From: Halarcobacter sp.
GTDB lineage: Bacteria > Campylobacterota > Campylobacteria > Campylobacterales > Arcobacteraceae
Direction of reading: 5' to 3'
Assembly (NCBI GenBank): GCA_030145305.1
Contig: JAQYVX010000014.1
Coordinates: forward strand, 1 to 43,782
Length of the DNA stretch: 43,782 nt
A program made the position numbers and the translations under genes. The notes below the pieces were generated by a model, which saw only the letters and a program-made list of their open reading frames with translations, did no database searches and had not been told where the DNA came from. Shown one piece after another: positions 27,117 through 34,103 of this stretch. Position 1 is the first letter of the stretch; every line of letters starts with the position of its first letter.

Positions 27117-27311
27117 ATGCTAACATTTGTTATTATATTTTTCATTGTAGGAGTAGTTATTGCAATGACAATAAAAGATAATAAAAAAGCATTTTCCTTG
27201 ATGATTGGACTATCAATACTTTGCGGAATCTTTTATCTTCCTATGTGGGGATTAGTGAGTTTTGGGGAAATGGCATTTGGATATTTTGTCATAAGATTCA
27301 CAAGAGATTAA
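27117..27311 (+). CDS. Small membrane protein of unknown function
   Basis: This 64-residue protein has two hydrophobic segments (LTFVIIFFIVGVVIAM and FSLMIGLSILCGIFYLPMWGLV) separated by a short basic loop (KDNKKAF), so it probably spans the inner membrane twice. The ribosome site AAGGA at 27103–27107 is six bases before a TTG (27114) and nine before the ATG (27117); either start is possible and would differ by one residue. It begins 41 bases after the tRNA-Ser 3' end and may be read through from it. I recognise no family. Confidence 0.6.
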   Translation: MLTFVIIFFIVGVVIAMTIKDNKKAFSLMIGLSILCGIFYLPMWGLVSFGEMAFGYFVIRFTRD

Positions 27312-27355
27312 TTAAAAATCTAGACTTTTTTACTATTTCAAATTTTTTTTAAGCT

Positions 27356-27384
27356 ATGGCAGATAATTTTATATTCTCTGCCAT
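27356..27384. terminator. Possible terminator hairpin after the small membrane protein
   Basis: The arms ATGGCAGA and TCTGCCAT form a perfect 8-base stem with a 13-base AT-rich loop. A T-run precedes it, which suits the minus strand poorly and the plus strand only weakly, so termination is plausible but not certain. The right arm and its left flank also resemble the 3' end of the nearby tRNA-Ser. Confidence 0.4.
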
Positions 27385-27424
27385 TTAAATTTTTATGCTA
27401 ACTATTAATTTATAATTTTAAACA

Positions 27425-27577
27425 TTACTCTTTTGGTTTAATATCTGTATCTAGAGAAGAATTTTCTTGTTCTTCATCATTATTTTGAATTTGTTTTTTC
27501 TTTCTTTTTTCTTCTTTTTTCTTTTGCTTTTCAATTTCTCTACTACGTTTTTCATATGAGTAGTTTGTTTTTGCCAT
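27425..27577 (-). CDS. Small charged protein, 50 residues
   Basis: The product begins MAKTNYSYEKRSREIEKQKK, continues with a lysine/glutamate-rich helix and ends in an acidic tail (NNDEEQENSSLDTDIKPKE). Small proteins beginning MAKTNYSFEKRQRE-like occur widely in proteobacteria as uncharacterised basic proteins, so conservation supports this call. A GAGGA ribosome site lies about seven bases before the ATG. It follows the gene at 27600–27704 on the same strand by 22 bases and is likely co-transcribed with it. Function unknown; the basic helix followed by an acidic tail suggests nucleic-acid or ribosome association, but that is only inference. Confidence 0.7.
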   Translation of the reverse strand: MAKTNYSYEKRSREIEKQKKKEEKRKKKQIQNNDEEQENSSLDTDIKPKE

Positions 27578-27599
27578 TGTTCGTCCTCTATTTTAAATA

Positions 27600-27704
27600 T
27601 TATTTATTTAAAGCTTTTTTTGCTTTTTTGTCATTTCTTTTTTCTTTTAATGTTTTTTCAGATTTTTTCTTTACAGATTTCTGAACATCTTTTCCTTTTG
27701 CCAT
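27600..27704 (-). CDS. Very small lysine-rich protein, 34 residues
   Basis: The product reads MAKGKDVQKSVKKKSEKTLK and then ends in EKRNDKKAKKALNK; about 14 of 34 residues are lysine. A strong ribosome site AAGGAG lies five bases before the ATG, which is the main evidence that it is translated. Similar MAKGKDxxKxxKKKxxKTLKEKR microproteins are found in other bacteria without known function. It is the first of two adjacent small basic genes on the minus strand. Cytoplasmic and nucleic-acid binding by charge, if anything can be inferred. Confidence 0.7.
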   Translation of the reverse strand: MAKGKDVQKSVKKKSEKTLKEKRNDKKAKKALNK

Positions 27705-27927
27705 GATAACTCCTTTATATACCTAGTATATCTTAAAAAATTGAATATAAATATAAGTACATTATTAATTGTTCTTTCTCCTCTTATTTAAAATGTATAA
27801 ATCAAAAAAATTAGGAAAGAAAAGAATAATTATACTAGAATAAAATTCATGTATTGATAAGCATTTATGCTATTTTTATAAAAAAATAATATAATATCAT
27901 TATATTAAATTAAATTAGAAGTAGGCT

Positions 27928-28755
27928 ATGTTTAAATTCATAATTTTATTAATGTTTATGCCTCTTTATCTTTTAAGTAACGATAGAACTCTTGTTTTTG
28001 CTCCCTTACCTATGAAAGATATCCAGACTATTTATACTCAATTTTCTCCTTTAGTAAAGTTTTTAGAGCAAAAATTAAATAGAAAAATTAAAATAGATTA
28101 TAATAAAAATTATGATCAGATATTAAAAAAGTTTGTAAATAAAGAGATTGATATTGCATATTTAGGGCCACTTCCTTATTTGTCTTTAGAAAAAATGTAT
28201 TCAAATGTTGTTCCTTTAGTGAATTTTAAAAATGAAAAAGGAGAAGTTTCTTATACTTGTTCTTTTGTTAGTTTTATTTCAAATAATAATTCTATGGAAA
28301 ATATGGAGAATACAAAAATAGCCTTAACTCAGCCACTATCTACTTGTGGTTATTTATTTGTAAATAATATTTTAAATAATTCAAATTCAAATATTGAAAA
28401 AAATAAGTATAGATATTTAGGTAGGCATGATAAAGTTGCCTTAAGTGTTATTCTAAGTGAGTTTAAATATGGTGGGTTAAAAACAGAAACGGCAAAAGAA
28501 TATTTTCATTTAGGATTAAAAGAGATAAAACGCTCTTCTAAGGTACCAAATTTTTTATTAGTAGCTAATTCAAAGACTCTAAATAAAGAAATACTTAAAA
28601 AAATTAAAGATAGTATTCTTTTACTAAATAAAGAAGATTTATCCAGATGGCAAAAAAGTATGAAGTTTGGAGTAAAAGAATTTAGTACAAAAGACTATAA
28701 TCATTTACGTAAGCTTATAAAATCTTCAAATATCTCTAAAAAAGGTAATTTTTGA
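27928..28755 (+). CDS. PhnD-like periplasmic binding protein coupled to a kinase gene
   Basis: This 275-residue secreted protein (signal peptide MFKFIILLMFMPLYLLS) belongs to the PhnD/phosphate-phosphonate binding fold: RTLVFAPLPMKDIQTIYTQF, PLVKFLEQKLNRKIKIDY, the conserved DIAYLGPLPYLS (about 74–85) and QPLSTCGYLFVNNIL (about 135–149), where family members carry the PxSTSGY ligand loop. There is no transporter gene (phnC/phnE) beside it. Its stop codon overlaps the TTG start of the next gene, a sensor kinase, in the sequence TTGA. That coupling indicates a binding protein that serves signalling instead of uptake, comparable in principle to TorT with TorS. A TATAAT lies about 35 bases ahead of the ATG. 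The ligand is unknown; PhnD-like folds bind varied oxyanions and small organic molecules. Confidence 0.85.
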   Translation: MFKFIILLMFMPLYLLSNDRTLVFAPLPMKDIQTIYTQFSPLVKFLEQKLNRKIKIDYNKNYDQILKKFVNKEIDIAYLGPLPYLSLEKMYSNVVPLVNFKNEKGEVSYTCSFVSFISNNNSMENMENTKIALTQPLSTCGYLFVNNILNNSNSNIEKNKYRYLGRHDKVALSVILSEFKYGGLKTETAKEYFHLGLKEIKRSSKVPNFLLVANSKTLNKEILKKIKDSILLLNKEDLSRWQKSMKFGVKEFSTKDYNHLRKLIKSSNISKKGNF

Positions 28756-31301
28756 ATAAATCTAGAATCAATGATTTTTATCAACTTTTAATACTTTTTA
28801 TTATTCTTGCAGGGATTATTGCTTTAATTTTTGTAAACCATTATAAAAAGAGTAAAGAAAGAGAATATTTTAATGAAAATATATTAAGTCTTGATATGGC
28901 TTATCAATCAAGTATTAATAAACATGAACTTCTTACAAAATATATTTTTAAAGAATCAATTAATACTGAACTTGTCCTCTCCCTTTTTGAAAGAGGATTA
29001 AACTCAAAAGACGATGTTAGAAGTTTGTATAAAGGATTATTATATAAAGAAGTATATCCTTTATATATAAGATTAAAAAAAGAAGGAATAAGCCAGTTTC
29101 ATTTTCATACAAAAGATAATCAAAGTTATATAAGATTTCATAAACCAAATAAGTATGGGGATGATTTATCAAAAATAAGAGAAACAGTTCGTCTTGCAAA
29201 TAAAGAAAATAAAATTGTATCAGGCTTTGAAATAGGGAGACTCTTTTCTGGCTTTAGAAATATTTTTCCAATAAATTTTAAAAATGAACATATAGGAAGT
29301 TTTGAGATAGGGATATCAACAAAAATGATGATAGAAGCAATTTCAAAATTAGATAAAAGAAGAGAATACTCTTTTATTTTAAATAAAGACATCGTTTTTA
29401 ATAAATTATTAGAAAGTCAAAAATTTCTGTATCAAACTTCAATGATAAATTCAAATTTTGTAATAGAAGACAAAGAAGCTTCATTTCTTGATTCTCCAAA
29501 AAAATTAAGCCATTTAGCAAAAGAAATCAATAAAAAATTAAATAAAAATAGAAAACTAAAAGAGGTAATGGGTAAAGGCGAAAAATATGGGCTTTTCGTT
29601 AAGCTTTATGATATTTACTATGACGTTACTTTTATTCCAATGCTTAGTATTAGTAATAAAGTTGAAGGTTATTTAATTAGTTATAAAAAAAGTACAAATA
29701 TTCCTTTTATAGTAAAAATGGAAATATATATTTATTTCCTAATACTTCTAGGAGTTATAGTTCATATCAAGTTACTTCTATCACTTCAGAAAAAAACAAA
29801 AATATTAAATGTTGAAAGAGAATGGTTTAAATCAATAACAGATAATTTAGGTGAAGGTCTTTTTGTTATGGACTTAAATGCCAAAATAAATTATATCAAT
29901 CCTATTGCATGTGAAATTTTAGGTTATAAAGAAAAAGAAGTTATAGGGAAAAATGCTCACACTCTTTTTCATTCACACTCTTTTAATTCTAATATGAAAC
30001 AAAAAGATTGTCCTATTTTTAATGAAGTTATGAATAATAATTTCTTTTATTCAAAAAAAGAATATTTTATGAATTCAAAAGGTAAGAGTTTCCCTGTTTC
30101 ATTAAAAAGTAGAATAATAATAAGAAGTGATGATGACATGGAAATTATTACCTCTTTTTCTGATATATCTATTCAAAAGGCACTAGAAGATGAAAGTGCT
30201 CTTTTAATGAAAGCCTTAGAATCCAGTATTAACTGTATTCTAATAACAGATAAAGATGGGAATGTAGAGTGGGGGAATAAAGCTTTTGAAGAGTTAACAG
30301 GATTTGAAATAAATGAGATAAAAGGAAAAAATCCTAAAGAATTTATTTCTTCAAAAAAACAAAATGAAGAATTTTATACAGATATGTGGGAAACAATCTT
30401 AAATAAGAAACCTTGGAAAGGTGAACTTATAAATAAAAAGAAAGATGGAACATTATACGATGAGGAGTTGATAATTACTCCTGTTCTTGATGAAGATAAT
30501 GAAATTGTTAATTTTATTGCCGTTAAAGAAGATATTACACAAAAAAAACTTATGTTTTTAGAAAAAGAAGCAAAAGATAAACTCTTCTTCCAGCAAAGTA
30601 AAATGGCTGCAATGGGTGAAATGTTAGGAAATATAGCCCATCAATGGAGACAGCCTTTATCTGCAATTTCAACAGCAGCTACAGGCACAAAACTTCAAAA
30701 AGAGATGAATGTTTTAACTGACAGCGATTTTGACTATGCAATGGATTTAATTAATAATTCTACACAATATCTTTCTCATACAATTGATGATTTTAGAAGT
30801 TTTTTTGATGTTAAAAATAGTAAAGAAAGTAAATTCTTTATTTTAGATAGCATTAAAAAAGTACTGAACCTTGTAAGTTCACAGTTTGTATCAAAAGAGA
30901 TAGAAATAATTAAAAAGATTCAAAATGTAGCAATAGTTTCTTTAGAAAATGAGCTTATTCAAGTTCTTTTAAATATTTTAAATAATTCAAAAGATGCCTT
31001 AGTAAAATTAAAAGATGAAGAAAAATTACTTTTTATAAATACTTATGTAAAAGATAAAAAACTTATTGTAGAAATAAAAGATAATGCAAGAGGAATAAAA
31101 GAAGAATTACTTGAAAAGATATTTGAGCCTTACTTTACAACCAAACATAAATCTCAAGGTACGGGTATTGGATTATATATGAGTCAAGATATTATAAGAA
31201 ATCATTTAGATGGTGAAATCTTAGTAGAAAATGAAACATATGAATATAAAGGGATGAAATATAAAGGAGCAAAATTTACAATTATTATTAATATAAAGTA
31301 A
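28752..31301 (+). CDS. dCache–PAS–PAS sensor histidine kinase
   Basis: This 849-residue kinase starts at a TTG that overlaps the previous stop; AAGG at 28742–28745 is six bases ahead. Domains in order: membrane segment (about 12–30); a large periplasmic double-Cache domain whose FHFHTKDNQSYIRFHKP...GDDL resembles dCache_3; membrane segment (about 326–346); PAS 1 (about 360–475, GLFVMDLNAKINYINPIA); PAS 2 (about 485–605, SSINCILITDKDGNVEWGN); phosphoacceptor GNIAHQWRQPL with His630; N box LLNILNNSKDAL; G box GTGIGLYMSQDII. The Cache domain may read its own ligand or the PhnD-like protein, or both. The convergent OmpR-type regulator at 31449 is the nearest candidate partner. The kinase core is closely similar to that of the kinase at 21402. 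Confidence 0.9.
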   Translation: MNKSRINDFYQLLILFIILAGIIALIFVNHYKKSKEREYFNENILSLDMAYQSSINKHELLTKYIFKESINTELVLSLFERGLNSKDDVRSLYKGLLYKEVYPLYIRLKKEGISQFHFHTKDNQSYIRFHKPNKYGDDLSKIRETVRLANKENKIVSGFEIGRLFSGFRNIFPINFKNEHIGSFEIGISTKMMIEAISKLDKRREYSFILNKDIVFNKLLESQKFLYQTSMINSNFVIEDKEASFLDSPKKLSHLAKEINKKLNKNRKLKEVMGKGEKYGLFVKLYDIYYDVTFIPMLSISNKVEGYLISYKKSTNIPFIVKMEIYIYFLILLGVIVHIKLLLSLQKKTKILNVEREWFKSITDNLGEGLFVMDLNAKINYINPIACEILGYKEKEVIGKNAHTLFHSHSFNSNMKQKDCPIFNEVMNNNFFYSKKEYFMNSKGKSFPVSLKSRIIIRSDDDMEIITSFSDISIQKALEDESALLMKALESSINCILITDKDGNVEWGNKAFEELTGFEINEIKGKNPKEFISSKKQNEEFYTDMWETILNKKPWKGELINKKKDGTLYDEELIITPVLDEDNEIVNFIAVKEDITQKKLMFLEKEAKDKLFFQQSKMAAMGEMLGNIAHQWRQPLSAISTAATGTKLQKEMNVLTDSDFDYAMDLINNSTQYLSHTIDDFRSFFDVKNSKESKFFILDSIKKVLNLVSSQFVSKEIEIIKKIQNVAIVSLENELIQVLLNILNNSKDALVKLKDEEKLLFINTYVKDKKLIVEIKDNARGIKEELLEKIFEPYFTTKHKSQGTGIGLYMSQDIIRNHLDGEILVENETYEYKGMKYKGAKFTIIINIK

Positions 31302-31407
31302 AAACTTTAAAATTTTCTAATATTATAAGTCTTACTTATGAATTTTTAAGACTACTTTTAGATACTAGGGTGTAGAATTATCCTGATTAATTTCATGCAT
31401 ATCTATT

Positions 31408-31438
31408 AAAGCTTCATAAGTTTTACTTATGAAGCTTT
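31408..31438. terminator. Bidirectional terminator between convergent signalling genes
   Basis: The arms AAAGCTTCATAAG and CTTATGAAGCTTT make a perfect 13-base stem with loop TTTTA, followed by further Ts on the right and preceded by As on the left. It serves both the kinase gene and the response-regulator gene. Confidence 0.88.
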
Positions 31439-31448
31439 TTTACTATTT

Positions 31449-32180
31449 TCAATTTAATTGAATTCTAAATCCAACTCCAGATATATTATTAATCGTATTT
31501 TTCCCTACTTTTTTTCTTAATTTGTTCAATACATTTTTTAATGCAGAATCACTTACTTCAAAGTTATCATTCCAAACTTCTGTTTTTATTTCTTCATGGG
31601 AAATTAATCTTTTATTATTTTGAATAAAGTATTCGAGAAGATCCATTTCTTTTGCAGTTAAATCTATTTCTTCTTCATTAGTTTTTGAGTAAAGTTTTTT
31701 CTTCATCACATTATATGAAATATTTTCTTCAAAGTCTACAATGTATTTTGCATTATTTATTATCTCTTGTGATGCTTTTAGTAATGCCTCATTAAGTATA
31801 TTAAAATCAATTGGTTTGACTAAATAATCTACTAGTTTTAACTTTGTGGCTTCTAATAAATAATCTTTTTGTGTGTATGCACTTAGTAAAATAATAGGAA
31901 TATAATTATCAATTTGACGTATTTTTTTTATAAATTCAATACCATCAATTTTTGGAAGATTTATATCTGAAATAATTATATCTATTCTATTTGTTTTAAA
32001 AATTTCAAGTGCGTCTTTTGCATTTTCTAAGGAATAAACTTTGCTTACAAGTATCTCCAAAGTTTTCGTTATATTTTCTCTTATATTTTTTTCATCCTCG
32101 ATATATAGGACATTGAGGTGTTTAAATATAATTTTAAAAGAATTTTTATTATTTTTGTCTATTGTAAACATATTAGCCAC
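31449..32180 (-). CDS. OmpR-family response regulator
   Basis: The receiver domain (about 20–140) has VLYIEDEKNIREN, phosphoacceptor Asp72 in DIIISDINLPKIDG, a Ser in LLSAYTQKD and the conserved lysine in DYLVKPID. The C-terminal winged helix (about 160–243; LTAKEMDLLEYFIQ, SDSALKNVLNKLRKKVG, ISGVGFRIQL) is of OmpR type. The listed start is GTG at 32178–32180; an ATG nine bases inside (32169–32171) is equally possible, and neither has a strong ribosome site. It is convergent with the dCache–PAS kinase and divergent from the type I secretion operon, so it could receive phosphate from that kinase and control the secretion genes. Both links are inference from position. Confidence 0.88.
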   Translation of the reverse strand: MANMFTIDKNNKNSFKIIFKHLNVLYIEDEKNIRENITKTLEILVSKVYSLENAKDALEIFKTNRIDIIISDINLPKIDGIEFIKKIRQIDNYIPIILLSAYTQKDYLLEATKLKLVDYLVKPIDFNILNEALLKASQEIINNAKYIVDFEENISYNVMKKKLYSKTNEEEIDLTAKEMDLLEYFIQNNKRLISHEEIKTEVWNDNFEVSDSALKNVLNKLRKKVGKNTINNISGVGFRIQLN

Positions 32181-32236
32181 TTTTTATGATAAAATATCAC
32201 AAAGTATATAGTAAAAGAATTTATAATGCAAGATAA

Positions 32237-32294
32237 AGTTTATCAAATAGCCTACTACAGACCTAGCTTACTTATAAATTTTAGTTTATCAAAT
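32237..32294 (+). repeat. Two copies of AGTTTATCAAAT in the secretion operon leader
   Basis: The 12-mer AGTTTATCAAAT occurs at 32237–32248 and 32283–32294, downstream of a candidate -10 TATAAT (32222–32227) and upstream of the ribosome site AAGGGAG (32302–32308). The starts are 46 bases apart. The repeats are exact; a regulatory role is only inferred. Confidence 0.5.
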
Positions 32295-32314
32295 TCTATC
32301 TAAGGGAGAATTCC

Positions 32315-34084
32315 ATGAAACAAAAAATTGCCTTAACAGGTATCTGTCTTATATTATTGACAAGTTTCTCTTACGCAGCAAGCTTAAGGGATAGTGTAGA
32401 GAAAGCAATAAATACAAATCCAGATATTATTGCAGAAAAGAAGAATCAAGAAGCATATAGAAAATATGTGGATGATAGAGAAGGTTTATATCTGCCAACT
32501 CTAGATATTGAAGCCTATCTTGAAACAAGTAAAATCGAAAAAGACTACGATGATGCAACTCCTGATACAAAAGGTGATGAAGATGGATACAATGCTGCTA
32601 TCATTTTGAGACAGTATTTGTATGATGGCGGTTCAACACCTTCTCAAGTTTCTGAAGTAAAACATCAAGAATTAGCAAATAAATACAGAAGTTTTTATGC
32701 TATTGAGAATACAATTTTAGAAACTGTTAAAGCTTATACTGGTTTAGTTCAATCTGATGAAAAGTTAGCTCTAACAAATGATATGATTAAAAATCATGAA
32801 GAAAATCTTGTAACAGCAAAGGAAAAAGAAGAAATTAGTGGAGAAGTTTTGGAAACTTACCAAGTAAGTTCAAAACTTAACTTCACAATTGACAAATATA
32901 TTGAAGAGCAGAGTGTTAAAGAAACAGGAATTGCACAATATGTTAAATATGTTGGAGAAGAGTTAAACGGTTCAATTTGTAGACCAACTATCGATGAATC
33001 TAAAGTTCCTGAAACTCTAAAAGAAACTATAGAAATTGCAGTTATAAGAAATCATAGAATTCTTGAGCAAATAGAAAAAATTAAATTACAAAGAGAAAAA
33101 ATAGCTCAATATGATGCAAGATTCTTGCCTAGTTTGAATTTAGAATTAAAAGCTTCAATTGATGATGATTTGGAATTAAATGAAAATGGTACGCAAAAAG
33201 ACAGATATGCTAGATTAAATCTTAATTGGAATTTATTCAATGGAAATAGAGATAGTATAAGATCAGAACAAGAAACTATTTTTTTACAAGAACAAAAGAA
33301 AACATTAGATGAAATTACAAATGATGTTGTTGCTGAAATCAAATCTTTATATACTAAATTTTACAAAAATAAAAAGAGAATTGAAGCTCTTAAGAAATAC
33401 GTCGTTGCAAATGTAAATATTGTAGAAGTATATAGAAATGAATTTCAAGCAGGAACAAGAACCTTTGTTGATATTTTGGATGCTGAGAGCGAGTTATATA
33501 ATTCAAGAACAAGTTTAATTAATATAGAATATGCAGCATTAAATAATTATTATGATTTAATGTTTAATTTATCTCAATTAACTGATACTGTATTATCTTC
33601 AGAAAATCAAATTTGTGATAATGTTTCTCCAAGAGTATTCGCATATACTCCTAAAGAGCAAGATAAACAAAGTAGATTTGATTTAGATGGATTAATTAGT
33701 AATATTGATAGTTCAATTATTAGTAAAGAATTGGGATTAGATAAAGAAATTGAAGAAACTGCTTCAAGTGATGCTATGAAAATGGCTACTTCTGAGTATA
33801 AAACATTTTTAGATGCACCAAAAAATTATTATACAATCAATATTGCTACTAAAAATGGTATGGCTGCTGCTAGCAAATATATTAAAGATAATAATCTTGG
33901 AGATAATGCTTATTCCTTTGAATTTGGACCTAATATGAGAAGTGCAAAGATTTTATATGGAGTTTATAGTTCAATAGAAGAGGCAAAAGTTGCAATGAAA
34001 TCTTTAAGTTCAGTAGTGCTTGCTAATAAACCATATATTGATAATATTAGGAAACACCAAGCTTTATACGCCAAGTACAATTAA
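32315..34084 (+). CDS. TolC-family type I secretion outer-membrane protein with SPOR-like C-terminal domain
   Basis: The signal peptide (MKQKIALTGICLILLTSFSYA) precedes a TolC-type double repeat of coiled helices and beta strands (about 22–440; starting ASLRDSVEKAINTNPDI; second half with NLNWNLFNGNRDSIR and EFQAGTRTFVDILDAESELYNSR, the classic TolC-family closing motif). TolC-like channels trimerise in the outer membrane and connect to the ABC/adaptor pair encoded next. After a linker with acidic residues, the last ~85 residues (YYTINIATKNG ... SAKILYGVYSSIEEAKVAMKSL ... YIDNIRKH) have the pattern of a SPOR domain, which binds glycan strands of peptidoglycan. A plain TolC is about 450–490 residues; this one has 589. 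A strong ribosome site (AAGGGAG) precedes the ATG. First gene of the adhesin secretion operon. Confidence 0.9.
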   Translation: MKQKIALTGICLILLTSFSYAASLRDSVEKAINTNPDIIAEKKNQEAYRKYVDDREGLYLPTLDIEAYLETSKIEKDYDDATPDTKGDEDGYNAAIILRQYLYDGGSTPSQVSEVKHQELANKYRSFYAIENTILETVKAYTGLVQSDEKLALTNDMIKNHEENLVTAKEKEEISGEVLETYQVSSKLNFTIDKYIEEQSVKETGIAQYVKYVGEELNGSICRPTIDESKVPETLKETIEIAVIRNHRILEQIEKIKLQREKIAQYDARFLPSLNLELKASIDDDLELNENGTQKDRYARLNLNWNLFNGNRDSIRSEQETIFLQEQKKTLDEITNDVVAEIKSLYTKFYKNKKRIEALKKYVVANVNIVEVYRNEFQAGTRTFVDILDAESELYNSRTSLINIEYAALNNYYDLMFNLSQLTDTVLSSENQICDNVSPRVFAYTPKEQDKQSRFDLDGLISNIDSSIISKELGLDKEIEETASSDAMKMATSEYKTFLDAPKNYYTINIATKNGMAAASKYIKDNNLGDNAYSFEFGPNMRSAKILYGVYSSIEEAKVAMKSLSSVVLANKPYIDNIRKHQALYAKYN

Positions 34085-34103
34085 TATTAATAAGAGGTAA
34101 AAG

